A stretch of 64,000 nucleotides of DNA from Pycnopodia helianthoides (GCA_032158295.1 CM063249.1:3549195-3613194); one strand, 5' to 3'. Shown: positions 1 to 11,665, numbered from the stretch's first letter. Numbers and translations are program-made. The notes: generated from the sequence alone by a model not told the origin.

Positions 1-763
1 ATTTTGAATAATTTTAGATGTGAAAGAAAGAAAAAAATTATCTCGCTATATTTGACTCCACTTCGATCTTAGATGTTCATATCTCTCGCTGTGTATCACC
101 TCCTAAATTTTCACTCCTTGCAAAAGATCAGCTAAATTAGATGCTTTAAAGATGCATCACAAATTTTTCTTGCAAATTTGGTTTTTATGGTGAACAAATT
201 ATTTAAGAATTAGTTTAGTCGAGGAAGTTGTGAACTTTCATTGAATACACTGCAACGACACATACAAGTTTTTTTTATAAGATATTAATGAGTAATTATC
301 TCACTTTATGTTGTTTCATTTTGAAGCATCATCTGTCAACATTCGTTCGGAGAATTTCTTTGTGTCTTTTGGTGGAAAATCGATTACATCAACGCCCCCC
401 ACAACCCCCCCCCCACAACCCCCCCCACAACCCCCCTCCAAACATAGCTAATAAGGGGTTGAAACCCGCGCCCCTACACTAACTTCTGTGAAAAACGTCT
501 TCACAGTATACCTTTAAAGACATATGATTGGTAATTTTTCTCATATTTCTTTTTATAGTTTATCTGAAAGGTCATTGATTATAAACTTCGTATCAGAGCC
601 AATCCTCCAGAGAAATTTGCTCGGCTGAAATACTGCCATAGTTGAAGAATTGTAATTCGAAGACCCCCATACATCACCGTGTTGTTTGTTTCGATGGCAG
701 CAATCGTAAAAAAGCCTTTGTCTTCGTGAACAAAATCCCTAACAAACATGTTCCATTTTAGTT
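1..763. other. AT-rich noncoding stretch
   Basis: No gene or recognised repeat element is visible. The only local structure is a C-rich imperfect repeat of the form CCCCCCACAA near 391-436. Open frames here are short and of low-complexity composition. Confidence 0.6.
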
Positions 764-833
764 CACTAAAACGTAACAACTAGAATGATGATTTTTTTCA
801 CTAGAACGTAACAACTAGAATGATGATTTTTTT
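764..833. repeat. Two-copy 35-bp tandem duplication
   Basis: Two consecutive units starting with CACTA(A/G)AACGTAACAACTA and ending in a run of seven T lie at 764-798 and 799-833. They differ at about one position, so the duplication looks young. Confidence 0.85.
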
Positions 834-892
834 CTTCTACCGCGTTGCGTGATGTGTTTTGTGTAAAGCAGCTGATGGGAATGACTTCGGTG

Positions 893-1061
893 CAACTACG
901 TTTTCGATTACACACTAAGGCATATGTGGGTATAGGTATACACATTCAAACCGGGAACAACTACGTTTTCCATTACACACTAAGGCATATGTGGGTAGGT
1001 AAACACATTCAACCGGGGACAACTACGTTTTCCATTACACACTAATAAGGCATAAACCGGG
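893..1061. repeat. Short minisatellite, about 62-65-bp unit, 2.5 copies
   Basis: Units begin CAACTACGTTTTC at 893, 958 and 1020 and continue through ATTACACACTAAGGCATATG and a GGTAxxCACATTCAA segment. The third unit is partial. A similar GTGGGTAGGTATA...CACATTCAAACC piece recurs at about 43918, next to a copy of repeat J, so the minisatellite unit and J travel together. Confidence 0.85.
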
Positions 1062-1064
1062 GAA

Positions 1065-1426
1065 CTATAACAAAAGATGACAATAGGGTCCCCTTTTAGG
1101 GAAAGGTCCCCAGTTGGGAAACGTGTACAAAACCAATGAGAGCCGTGGCCAAAAAGTTAAGAGTACAAACAAAAGAGGGACAATAGGAGGTCCCCGATTG
1201 CACCCATTCTCAAAAAATGCATCCTTGTGGAGCACTCTGTTGTTCTTTATACGTTGTCCCTGCTTAACAGTTTCCCATAGACTTTGTGCACAAATTTCCT
1301 TGTGGAGCACCCCGGTCTTTAGAAATTCCATGTGGAGACTTTTTGTTTTCCCTTTTTGTTTTGTCCTTGGTCTCCATAAGGTACCGAAAGCGAGAACAGG
1401 TATACAAGTGAAACAAAAGCAGCCAA
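1065..1426 (+). repeat. Dispersed repeat J, copy 1
   Basis: This segment contains short phrases that recur elsewhere in the window, such as GACAATAGGAGGTCCCCGAT and TTTCCTTGTGGAGCACC. The first recurs at about 44004 in the same orientation. The right half recurs in reverse complement at about 50120-50300. Open frames on both strands cover it, but they resemble nothing I recognise and the other copies are broken. I treat it as an old noncoding dispersed repeat of unknown class. Confidence 0.6.
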
Positions 1427-1775
1427 AATAGTCACAGACAGTGTTCATGTTGTGTGTGATCAACCGTAAACATAAAGTAACAAACCTGTGAAAATTTGGG
1501 TTCAGTCGGTTGTGTGAGAGTCACGAGAAAATAGTGGAAAACCAGGCACAATTTTCAGCAAGTAAACAAATTGTCCTTATTGTTGGTTGTAACTACCGAA
1601 ATCAGCTGTTACGTTTTGGGAGTTTTCAGTTACAGCTTTCTAGAATATGTTTTTACGTTAGACGGAAATATTGCACATAATTTGTTTGTTCTTGTATGAA
1701 CTTCATAATCAGTACGCGTTCAGACTAGAATTAAACAATAATGTTTTTATTTATATCCTTGCCAATCCTGTGCAA
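1427..1775 (+). mobile_element. MITE E, 5'-truncated copy
   Basis: From ACAGACAGTGTTCATGTTG to TATCCTTGCCAATCC this matches the E element at 27518-27915, including the AACAAACCTGTGAAAATTT block, the CACGAGAAAATAGTGG block and CTTCATAATCAGTA near the right. Both TTAA termini are missing or too diverged to call, so this copy looks old. Confidence 0.7.
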
Positions 1776-1919
1776 ACTGTTACAATTTCTGTAACTTCTC
1801 TTAGCATAAAGATTCAGCAAAATTTAATTTATTAATCGAGGCATACTCACCGAATGTCAAGGAGAGGATAGAGTCAGAAACGTTATACTAAGTTAAATCA
1901 TGTAATACAATTGATTATC

Positions 1920-2287
1920 TTAAAGACACTGGACACTATTGGTAATTGTCAAAGACCAGTCTTCTCACTTGGTGTATCTCAACATATGGATAAAATAACA
2001 AACCTGAGCTCAATTGGTCGTCGAAGTTGCGAGATAACTATGACAGAAAAAACACCCTTGTCACATGAAGTTGTGTGCTTTCAGATGGTTGATTTCGAGA
2101 CCTAAAATCTAAATCTAAATCAAGTTCGTGGAAAATTACTTCTTTCTCGAAAACTATGTCACTTCAGAGGGAGCCGTTTCTCACAATGTTTTATACTGTC
2201 AACCTCTCCCCATTACTCAGTACCAAGTAAGGTTTTATGCTAATAATTATTTTGAGTAATTACCCATATAGTGTCTAGTGCCTTTAA
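1920..2287 (+). mobile_element. MITE C, copy 1
   Basis: TTAA flanks lie at 1920-1923 and 2284-2287. The left terminus reads AAGACACTGGACACTATTGG, and the right terminus is the imperfect inverse ending in AGTGCCTTTAA. Inside are CTTGTCACATGAAGTTGTGT and GATTTCGAGACC, both found in the other C copies. The conserved AACCTGTGAAAATTT block has lost its middle here (AACCTGAGCTC). TTAA duplication is characteristic of piggyBac-type elements; no transposase is encoded. Confidence 0.85.
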
Positions 2288-2943
2288 TTACGGGTAACAG
2301 GAATTCATCTCTGCCACTCCTAAACTTCCCTTATTTATTCGGAACTGTTCAGTACAACTTGCAAGCAGCAGGCTGCAAGATTTTAGGGTGCACACTGTGT
2401 CGCGCAGTTTTTCATGAAGGGAGACACTTGTATTAAAAAGTTAATTACTCATCAATTAAACGTTACTATGGTAAAAAAAAAAAAAACCCAGCCTATTTGC
2501 ATGTTTTAAGATCTCCAATTTCATGCTTGTCAAAGTTTAAATGGCAAGCAGTTTTCGAAATAAAACAATGATTTAAAAAAGTAGTTTAACTTCAAACATG
2601 AAAGCTTATGCTGCAGGTATACTAAGGTGTCTCCCCGCGCAAACGGTGACGCATACTTTGGGAAACATCTTTAAAAATTAAATCCATTTCAAATCGTTCA
2701 AATGTAGCATTTTCTCTTCAACACACACCCACGTGCCTCATAAAAATGAAAAACATGAGGAGATTGAAAAGAGGGGACCTAAGCTTTACGAGCTGCTCGC
2801 CACAGTCTTCACGACGCACGGAGACTGCCGATTGTCTCGCTGTACAAACATCTTCAACTCGTAGAACGTTAATCCGCGGCCCTCATCAACGTCGCCTTCA
2901 AAATGGGATACTTCTCCAATTATAATACCACTTTACCAAACCT
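2288..2943. other. Unique noncoding stretch
   Basis: I see no gene and no recognised repeat, only a poly-A run near 2473 and mixed-composition sequence around 2760-2900. Confidence 0.5.
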
Positions 2944-3343
2944 TTAAAGGTGCTGTATACATTTGGTAATTAGAGCCTACTGATTGTGTTAATCCTATAT
3001 AAATGTAGGTACATACAATAAAACTAACCTGTGAAAATTTCACTTCAAAAGGTGGTTGCGTTTTTGAGATATCACCGAAAAACCGGAGCGAATATTTCCA
3101 CGCCGGAAGAATATTCCCTATAGGAATACACAGTCTGAGAAGCGTTTCTGACAGAAACGCTTCTCAGATTCAAATTTTGGGGAATAAAAATTGATATATT
3201 TTCCATAACCGGCTATAGTACTTCGAAGTTGAAAGTTTCTCAAAATTCATTATACTACCCAAAGGTGCTGTACTTCTTACCAAGTAAATTTTTAATGGCC
3301 ATTAAATTTCAGAGTAATTACCAAACGTGTACTGTGCCTTTAA
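2944..3343 (+). mobile_element. MITE D, copy 1
   Basis: TTAA lies at 2944-2947 and 3340-3343. The left end reads AAGGTGCTGTATACATTTGG and the right end CCAAACGTGTACTGTGCCTT, which are imperfect inverted repeats. The centre carries a 14-bp-arm hairpin (GAGAAGCGTTTCTG with CAGAAACGCTTCTC) near 3137-3168. It contains the AACCTGTGAAAATTT block followed by GAAAAACCGG. Its right TTAA is also the left TTAA of the next element. Confidence 0.85.
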
Positions 3344-3742
3344 GACACTGGACACCTTTGGTAATTGTCAAAGACCAGTCTTCTCACTTGGTGTATCTCA
3401 ACATATGCACAAAATAACAAACCTGTGAAAATTTGAACTCAATTGGTCTTCGAAGTTGCGAGATAATAATGGAAGAAAAAACACCCTTGTCACACGAAGT
3501 TGTGTGCTTTCAGATCAGATGCTTGATTGCTTGATTTCGAGACCTCACGCGTGAGGTCTCAAAATCAATTCAAATATTTTACTGAGAAATTACTTCTTTC
3601 TAAAAAAAACTACGTTACTTCAGAGGGAGCCGTTTCTCACAATGTTTTATACTATCAACAGCTCTCCATTGCTCGTTACCAAGTAAGTTTTTATGCTAAC
3701 ACTTATTTTGAACTACCAATAGTGTCCATCCAGTGCCTTTAA
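3340..3742 (+). mobile_element. MITE C, copy 2, sharing a TTAA with D
   Basis: It starts at the TTAA that ends MITE D and finishes at TTAA 3739-3742. It carries the full C signature: AAGACACTGGACACCTTTGG, AACAAACCTGTGAAAATTTG, CACGAAGTTGTGTGC, and a central palindrome GAGACCTCACGCGTGAGGTCTC at 3539-3560. The right terminus is AGTGTCCATCCAGTGCC. It is the most complete C copy in this orientation. Confidence 0.88.
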
Positions 3743-4369
3743 GAAACGAAGCCAACCTTCGCTGGAAGCGCCGGGGGAAAACGACGACGACGTCGAAGAA
3801 AGGAATGGTGCTTCACGAGTTGCCGTGAGAGAAAAAAAAAAACCAACGGCATCGCATATAAATGAATCTGATGAAAACGGATAGGGATTGACCTTCAACG
3901 TGAACAACACCCTGTGCCAAATTGGTTTGATTGTCCCGGCTATGCAGTCTCGTCGAAGATTTAATGACATTGATTTCGTCTTGAATTGACTCCGTCTGTT
4001 CTGGAATGGTTTTAGAATCTTTGAAGCGGGGGGGGGGGAAGACGCGTAATGGTTTCAGGTGCAATAACCGACAGCCATGCTATATAAGATTTCCCAAAAG
4101 TCAATTCAAATCTTTATACCGCCGATCCGTGCGATGCGGAAGGTAAAACAATCTCTTTCAGGCAATTGTGAGGCAATGTTTCAGGCATTTTTAATTGCTT
4201 TGGATTTGTTATGCGTACATTGAAACGTCGTCTTTATAAGTTGCATGTCCTAGGGGTAATGGATGCTTAATTGTCGTCTTTCGGCGATTTGCTGCTGCGC
4301 TCGTTTTTCAAATTTAACAAGCATTACTACTGAAACATTTAAATGGCAAGTAAGCACCAACAGCAGCAA
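3743..4369. other. Unique left flank of the CAACAG array
   Basis: No gene is supported. There is a G-run near 4028-4037 and an A-run near 3832. An open frame enters the array from about 4263, but its pre-repeat part of about 40 codons has no recognisable domain. Confidence 0.5.
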
Positions 4370-4592
4370 CAGAAATAGCAACAGCAACACTAACAGCAAT
4401 AGCAACAGCAATAGCAACAGCAATAGCAACAGCAATAGCAACAGCAATATCAACAGCAAGAGCAACAGCAATAGCAACAGCAACAGAAACAGCAACACTA
4501 ACAGCAATATCAACAGCAATATCAACAGCAATATCAACAGCAAGAGCAACAGCAATAGCAACAGCAACAGCAACAGCAACACTAACAGCAAT

Positions 4593-4627
<35 letters not shown>

Positions 4628-4628
4628 T

Positions 4629-4659
<31 letters not shown>

Positions 4660-5374
4660 CCAACAGCAATAGCAACACTAACAGCAATAGCAACAGCAAT
4701 AGCAACAGCAACAGCAACACTAACAGCAATAGCAACAGCAATATCAACAGCAATATCAACAGCAAGAGCAACAGCAATAGCAACAGCAACAGCAACAGCA
4801 ACACTAACAGCAATAGCAACAGCAACAGCAACAGCAACAGCAATAGCAACAGCAATAGCAACACTAACAGCAATAACAACAGCAACAGCAACAGCAATAG
4901 CAACAGCAATAGCAACAGCAACAGCAACAGCAACACTAACAGCAATAGCAACACTAACAGCAATAGCAACAGCAACAGCAACAGCAATAGCAACAGCAAT
5001 AGCAACAGCAACAGCAACAGCAACACTAACAGCAATAGGAACAGCAACAGCAACAGCAACAGCAACTCTAACAGCAATAGCAACACTAACAGCAATAGCA
5101 AACAGCAACAGCAACAGCAATAGCAACAGCAATAGCAACACTAACAGCATAACAACAGCAACAGCAACAGCAATAGCAAGCAGCAATAGCAACAGCAACA
5201 GCAACAGCAACACTAACAGCAATAGCAACACTAACAGCAATAGCAACAGCAACAGCAACAGCAATAGCAACAGCAATAGCAAACAGCAACAGCAACAGCA
5301 ACACTAACAGCAATAGGAACAGCAACAGCAACAGCAACAGCAACTCTAACAGCAATAGCAACACTAACAGCAAT

Positions 5375-5405
<31 letters not shown>

Positions 5406-5416
5406 CTAACAGCAAT

Positions 5417-5447
<31 letters not shown>

Positions 5448-5499
5448 CTAACAGCAATAGCAACAGCAAACAGCAACAGCAAACAGCAACAGCAACAAT

Positions 5500-5530
<31 letters not shown>

Positions 5531-6190
5531 CAACAGCAATAGCAACACTAACAGCAATAGCAACAGCAATAGCAACAGCAACAGCAACACTAACAGCAAT
5601 AGCAACAGCAATATCAACAGCAATATCAACAGCAAGAGCAACAGCAACAGCAACAGCAACAGCAAAGCAACACTAACAGCAATAGCAACAGCAACAGCAA
5701 CAGCAACAGCAATAGCAACAGCAATAGCAACACTAACAGCAATAACAACAGCAACAGCAACAGCAATAGCAACAGCAATAGCAACAGCAACAGCAACAGC
5801 AACACTAACAGCAATAGCAACACTAACAGCAATAGCAACAGCAACAGCAACAGCAATAGCAACAGCAATAGCAACAGCAACAGCAACAGCAACACTAACA
5901 GCAATAGGAACAGCAACAGCAACAGCAACAGCAACTCTAACAGCAATAGCAACACTAACAGCAATAACAACAGCAACAGCAACAGCAACAGCAACACTAA
6001 CAGCAATAGCAACAGCAACAGCAATAGCAACAGCAACAGCAACAGCAACACTAACAGCAAAGCAACACTAACAGCAATAGCAACAGCAACAGCAACAGCA
6101 ATAGCAACAGCAATAGCAACAGCAACAGCAACAGCACACTAACAGCAATAGGAACAGCAACAGCAACAGCAACAGCACTCTAACAGCAAT

Positions 6191-6221
<31 letters not shown>

Positions 6222-6909
6222 TAACAGCAATAGCAACACTAACAGCAATAGCAAACAGCAACGCAACAGCAAACAGCAACACTAACAGCAATAGCAACAC
6301 TAACAGCAATAGCTACAGCAACATAACAGCAATGCAACAGCAATATCAACAGTAATTATCAACGCAACAGCAAACGCAACACTAAAAGCAATAGACAAAC
6401 ACAACAGCAACAGCAAACCAGAAACACTACAGCAATAGCAACACTAACAGCAATTGCAACAGCAAACAGCAACTAGCAACAGCAACACTAACAGCAATAG
6501 CAACAGCAACAGCAACAGCACAGCAACACTAACAGCAATAGCAACACTAACAGCAATAGCAACAGCAACAGCAACAGCAACGCAACATAACACATTAGAA
6601 CATAACAGCAATAGCAAAAGGGAACACTAACAGCAATAGCCAAAGCAATATCAACAGTAATATCAACAGCAAGCAACAAGCAACAATAACAGCAATGCAA
6701 CAGCAACAGCAACAGCAACAGCAACACTAACAGAATAGCACACTAACAGCTATGAATGCAACAGCAACAGCAACAGCAACACTAACAGCAATAGCAACAC
6801 TAACAGCAATAGAACAGAACAGCAACAGCAACTGCAACACTACAGCAATTGCAACAGCAACAGCAACAGCAACAGCAAACACTAACAGCAATAGCAACAC
6901 TAAAAGCAT

Positions 6910-6962
<53 letters not shown>

Positions 6963-6975
6963 TAGCAACAGCAAT

Positions 6976-7016
<41 letters not shown>

Positions 7017-7203
7017 TAGCAACAGCAATAGCAACAGCAACAGCAATAGCAACAGCAACAGCAACAGCAACAGCAATAGCAACAGCAACACTAACAGCAA
7101 TAGCAACAGCAAGAGCAACAGCACTAGCAACAGCAATAGCAACAGCAACAGCACCACTAACAGCAATAGCAACAGCAACATCAACAGCAACAGCAACAGC
7201 AAT

Positions 7204-7234
<31 letters not shown>

Positions 7235-7250
7235 ATAACAACAGCAGCTG
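4370..7250 (+). repeat. 2.9-kb CAACAG/CAATAG array with higher-order structure
   Basis: Almost the whole span is built from CAACAG and CAATAG hexamers with diagnostic variants: CAACACTAACAG, CAATATCAACAG, CAAGAG, CAATAGGAACAG and CAACTCTAACAG. Variant combinations recur as blocks; CAATAGGAACAG starts near 5033, 5311, 5902 and 6146. That indicates duplication of blocks several hundred bases long on top of the hexamer. One plus frame reads only Asn/Ser (with Thr, Ile, Arg, Lys variants), one reads Thr/Ala/Ile and the third has TAG stops. From about 6050 rightward small indels break the frame. The long low-complexity open frames are a by-product of a stop-free repeat. Confidence 0.95.
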
Positions 7251-7919
7251 TTTTCGTTGAAACGTTACCTCTAATTTGAAGAAAGTTGTTGGAATACAAG
7301 TTGGTTGTGTGGTGTGTTTTATGATAAACATAGATGACGGGTATGAATTAACTCTTTAACCAAAAATTATGTTTTTTTTTTACATTCTGAAATAATCCGT
7401 TTTATCCAATATCGTAACTAACTCAAGTAGGTTGTGTTTTGCCGTACACTGATGTGTTTTAAGCACTGTATACTCCAAACTGTCCCAATTCTAATGGAAG
7501 AAGAAAAAAAACCAAAAAAAACAAAAAACAAACACATAAATTACTCGAGAGTGAGTATACTTTGCTCATCACACATCGATGTTTGGAGAAACTAATATTC
7601 CATATCTCGATTCAAATTTAACATTTTGTAATAGACACCTATAATACCTCTAACACCGTCAAAGGTCGCTGCCTAAAGTTGACGCTCGTCAAGATTAATA
7701 ACTCCGTTTCTGCGCTCATAAAATATTCATAACAATCAACATGATATACGAATAATCTACCTCATAAATAACACATTTTTTCCCCATTGACGTCATTTGC
7801 ATAAAATCAAAACGGAAACACTCCCTGGATTTTTTCTTGTCTGTCTAAGAGCGTCAGCATTGTCCAAGAATTCCGTTCAAAAAAGGAAGAAGAAGAAGAA
7901 GAAGCAATGATTTCATTGT
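7251..7919. other. Unique noncoding stretch
   Basis: No gene is visible. There is A-rich low-complexity sequence around 7500-7537 and a short GAA run near 7887-7904. Confidence 0.5.
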
Positions 7920-8310
7920 TTAAAGGAACATTACAGAATTGGTTTTTGCTAACAAAATAGTTGTTGGCAGTGTAAGCACTTTATGTAATCCACCATATAC
8001 ATAAACTGACAAACCTGTAGAAGTTTGAGATCGATCGGCCATCTGGGTCACGAGAAAATAGTGAAAAACCGAGTACACATTTGCATGAAATCATATAGAT
8101 TCAACAAATGAATAAAACGCTCACTGAGCGATAAACTCCAATCGGAAAATGAGTTTACTCATTTCTCATCAAATATGGCATTTCAGACAGAAATATTTCA
8201 AGGGATGTTTTCTACTATCATCATTATTAGACCGTGTAAGTTTTATGAAAATCTGTGATCAAAAGTATGTTTTACCAGTTTTTCCTACCAATTCTGTAAT
8301 GTTCCTTTAA
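7920..8310 (+). mobile_element. MITE A, copy 1 (donor-type, attached to block X)
   Basis: TTAA lies at 7920-7923 and 8307-8310. The left end is AGGAACATTACAGAATTGG and the right end is its inverse, CCAATTCTGTAATGTTCCT: a terminal inverted repeat of about 19 bp. Inside are ACAAACCTGTAGAAGTTTGA, GATCGATCGGCCATCTGG, a central GCTCACTGAGC palindrome and ATTTCTCATCAAATATGGCA. Variants ATCATCATTATTAG, TATGAAAATCTG and AGTATGTTTTACC are shared only with the copy at 41264. Confidence 0.92.
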
Positions 8311-8869
8311 GTGACTACAGTCAGTCTACTCCAAAGCTGGGGGGGGGCGACCCCCATAAGGGACGGGTTGTTTATTTTGCAAACAAGCATGGCTGTAATG
8401 ACATCACGCGGTAAACAGAGAAAACGCTTTAAACTACAACAGCTCCACATGGATAAGTGTGAAGTTCGCCTTTCACCGTTTATTAGTCGTGGCGAAGGAA
8501 AGCTCGGTAAGATTTGATTAAAAAAAGAAAGGAAAAACAAAAATAGGCGTACGTGTTTGTTACGAGAGCGTATTGCGAGAATGCGGAGGTTAGCTTGGAT
8601 GTAAAACAGAACAGAGACAGACGCAGGAATACACTGGACAGCCAGTGAGAACAATTACTCGAATATAGACACCCCCACCATAATACATTGAAAAAGAGAA
8701 AGGGAAATATAGTTTAAATGTCAAGATAAAGCACGCGGATTCTTAAATCACTGCTGTGGGAGTTATTCATAGGCTTAAGATCAAACCATTGAGGTAGTTT
8801 TACGTGACTAGGATTTGTTGCACGTGGTACTCAGCGGGCCCAAGTGAAGTAAGCAAACTGCTCCAGGAA
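8311..8869 (+). repeat. Block X, copy 1 (about 560 bp, duplicated at 41658)
   Basis: From GTGACTACAGTCAGTC to GCTCCAGGAAA this matches 41658-42215 with only a few substitutions seen by eye, such as GGCGTACG against GGTGTACG and GATGTAAAAC against GATGTTAAAC. It has a G-run, and a 115-codon minus-strand open frame that differs at two codons between copies. That frame has no recognised domain, and its preservation simply follows the near identity of the DNA. The copy is joined directly to MITE A on its left. Confidence 0.9.
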
Positions 8870-9743
8870 AAAAAACATAATAATGCTTGTTTTATAAGCT
8901 TTAGGATTACCTGCTCCTATTTTCAATTCCTTTTATGGAGACCGAAGACAATGTGAATAAAAGATCACCACGGGGTCAATGTAATAAGAGGATTGTCCAC
9001 AGGGACTCTTTGTAAAAGTTTGGGAAGGCCAATGTGTCAAGTTATGGGGGGGGGGGGAGGCGAGCCTTTACTGAATGCTGACGTCATCGATTCGTGTGCA
9101 TGAAATTATCGTTTAAAAATACATTTGAAAACCGCAGGTTAGGTTTTTACAACGTACTACTGACAGGAGCTACATAAGTAATACACCTTACACAGTTCAA
9201 AATAATTTTGTTGAATGAATACAAAGAATCGTTGATGATTTGAAAAGGTACTTCACATTTTAGGCCTTTTCCCTCGATTGGCAGGGGGGAGGGGTGTTGG
9301 AAACCTCAGAACCTAGCACAGGCTGTCAGCAACACATCTGGAAGCCTGTTACAAGGAACAGTATGGCTCCACTTTATCAGAGGGTTAGATCTGGGTAGGT
9401 CTGTATGTCTGCACATTTTTGTACACGAAGTGTATGAGTGAAAATATGTTTTCAACCCCTCAAAAAAACAACACCCCGAAACATAACCAAAAAACAAAAA
9501 AAAAAAAAAACTACGCAGCTCTTGGACATGATCCCCCCTCTTAGATTATGTGGAACGGTCAAGTCTAGGATATCAAGGACTTTGACTCCCCCAGGGCACT
9601 GCACTTTGGAGGAAACAGTGAAATAAATAACATGTGCCATGATTTAGTGTTTACCAGCGCTCACTCAAGGGTGAGTGGGAGCGAGTTGTCCCATTATGTG
9701 GATAGCTACACTGTCCAGTACTTCTTGTATATAGTCGTCATAC
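8870..9743. other. Unique noncoding stretch
   Basis: No gene is supported. It contains G-runs near 9045-9057 and 9283-9293 and an A-run near 9499-9511. Confidence 0.5.
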
Positions 9744-9908
9744 GTACCACGAAGTGACCTATCTGTCAAAAATCTCACATTTTTTGCAAATCGGTTTTTA
9801 GTCAAATTATTAGTTTACTCACTACTGTGAACATTTTCAGCAAGTTTCACTACCTAAATCGTAATGGTTTCGTAATTACATTCATAAATATGGACGACGT
9901 ATCACTAG

Positions 9909-10232
9909 ATTTGCCATTTTGTATTTTCACGAAGGATGCACAAAGCGCTACAGCCAGGGCCCAATTTCATAGAGCTGCTAAGCACAACAATTTGCTTAGC
10001 AGGAAATTTCTTCATTGATAAAAACAGGATTACCAACCAAATTTCCACGTGATTTTCAGGATAAGTAAACAACAGCTGAATACCAGTAACAAGCAATATG
10101 CAACACATGGAAATTTGGTTGGTAACCCTGTTTTTATCAAGGAAGAAATTTCATGCTAAGCAAATTGTTGTGCTGAGCAGCTCTATGAAATTGGGCCTAG
10201 TGTATGTGCCATTTTGTATTTTTACGAAGCTG
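9909..10232 (+). repeat. Direct repeat flanking MITE B copy 1
   Basis: The phrase GCCATTTTGTATTTT(C/T)ACGAAG occurs at about 9913-9934 and again at about 10208-10229, on either side of element B. It looks like a local duplication that accompanied the insertion of B or predated it. Confidence 0.6.
9957..10198. mobile_element. Foldback MITE B, copy 1
   Basis: The ends read GGGCCCAATTTCATAGAGCT and its inverse, AGCTCTATGAAATTGGGCC. The arms pair over most of the element: TAAGCACAACAATTTGCTTAG with CTAAGCAAATTGTTGTGCT, and ACCAACCAAATTTCCACGTG with CACATGGAAATTTGGTTGGT. RNA or single-stranded DNA would fold into one long hairpin. No coding capacity. Confidence 0.85.
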
Positions 10233-10529
10233 GAACGGTACGTTATATTTTCTCATATGCATTGTATTTGTACACAGTGCTCTGCGGGCAAAACTCGTTT
10301 TTTCAGTTTCACAAAGTGACTTATGTGTTTAGGAATTAATTACTAAGTTAAAGTAGTCGCAGGATTGAAAACACATTGACATTTCTTTACTTGTATCTGA
10401 ACAAATTAAACAAGAATAGTGAGCAGGGGCTCCGAAACAGCAGTTCAAAAAATAGTGCAACTTCAATCGCGATTCTCTCGAAACACGTTTTTTCCTGTGC
10501 AGTGGACGAGATAGGTCACTTCGTGGTAC

Positions 10530-11189
10530 AATCGACGAATTGCTGAGGGAATATGCAAGGCAGTTTAGAGACAGCACCTCAGCACTTATCGACACGCACC
10601 GTTCCATTGTATTATGAAAACGCACAATACAATATTATTATATAATGGAACAACGTGTTGTCGCGCATTTATACAGCGACGCTTCTATCACAATAGTTGA
10701 ATATTTTCCATTAGTATATTAAGTGTCGCTCGGTAATTGCACTATAGAAAATAGTATTTATTTATGGTTTAAAATTGATAATTGACTGCCAGGGCAACCC
10801 AAGTATTTTTGTTAGGGAGCTCGATGACGATGCAAATGAATCGAACTCAGTATTCAAATGCAAAGTGGTTTGCACAGAAGAAAGCGCGTTTGCAGTTTGC
10901 GTAACATCTATTAGTCATACCATACGATTAATGATTGAAAATGGTAAAAAGGGATAATTATGCACAAAGTTGTATAATGGTACACAGGCGTTGTTGTATG
11001 GTTCCATTGTGTACAATAGCAGTCACAAACACCACTTTGTCATTACTCGGAACAGGGGACCAGACTTAGTCGCCCCTTCTATAACCCCGGTTTGATTTTT
11101 ACTGTTAAAAAGATGTTTGCCTCTGTATTTGCATTTGAGTAGTTTGTATACCTTATTGGCAGGCTGAACATCTCGGTTACATGAAAATT
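10530..11189. other. Unique AT-rich noncoding stretch
   Basis: No gene and no recognised repeat family are seen. Confidence 0.45.
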
Positions 11190-11460
11190 AGTATACCATG
11201 CCCGATATGGTGCAGAGGGTATCCCCCGATGTCTCCATACTATAACACACTATTTTCCTCTTGTAAATACAATGAAGACACAATGGGGGGGGGGTACCCT
11301 TTGCCCCATATCGAGCACCAATTGTACTATTTTTCCACTTGTACAGAATTACCACCCCATTATAATCCTCGAAAGAATTGCTGAGTTTTCAAGCTCACAA
11401 TGAAGACACAATTGTGGGCACACCATGCCCCATATCGAACACCCAAATGCTATAATAATA
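11190..11460 (+). repeat. Degenerate tandem repeat with GCCCCATATCGA motif
   Basis: The phrases ACAATGAAGACACAAT and GCCCCATATCGA(G/A)CACC occur at about 11270-11320 and again at about 11398-11450, and a weaker version (GCCCGATATGG) occurs at about 11199. The period is about 130 bp. It has no recognised class. Confidence 0.6.
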
Positions 11461-11665
11461 TAAATTAGTTTTTCCTGCTCGGTCTAGCCTTATTCACAAT
11501 AATAATTGTATTGCTCTGTTCCTTTTTTGTTTTATGTGTGTTTATACTTTGATACTTTTACTTGAATGCTGCTTGCCATTTTTTTTTTAAACTCGTACAT
11601 TTGACTGTGACTTGTGGAGAATGATAAAATAAAAAATAACAACAACAGCAGCAATAAAACAATTA
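11461..11665 (+). other. 3'-UTR-like A/T-rich segment ending in an A-rich tail
   Basis: T-rich sequence leads into GATAAAATAAAAAATAACAA with an A-rich tail at about 11623-11660. This looks like the 3' end of a retrotransposon or transcript on the plus strand, but no coding part is attached. The call rests on composition only. Confidence 0.25.

Larger units (their letters stand above)
9744..10529. mobile_element. Putative terminal-inverted-repeat element T carrying MITE B
   Basis: A 21-bp perfect inverted repeat (GTACCACGAAGTGACCTATC and one further base) bounds this interval at 9744-9764 and 10509-10529. Between the arms lies a complete foldback element B. No transposase is visible; a 98-codon minus-strand frame overlaps the right part without recognisable domains. 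The arms may be element ends or a chance-preserved local inversion, so I hold this loosely. Confidence 0.5.

Noticed and set aside
1065..1463. Coding exon supported by open frames on both strands (105 and 132 codons)
   Set aside because: The region is a dispersed repeat (J) whose other copies are rearranged and frame-broken. Open frames on both strands of the same bases argue against real coding.
4263..5123. 286-codon Asn/Ser-rich protein, and long Leu-rich or Val/Ala-rich frames on the minus strand across the CAACAG array
   Set aside because: All arise from a stop-free hexamer; several frames on both strands are open at once, and the right part is broken by indels. The pre-repeat codons show no domain.
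8307..8654. 115-codon minus-strand open frame conserved at 41654-42001, suggesting a gene
   Set aside because: Both copies lie in a recent near-identical DNA duplication (block X plus the end of MITE A), and the frame starts or ends in MITE sequence. DNA identity explains the conservation. No domain is seen.
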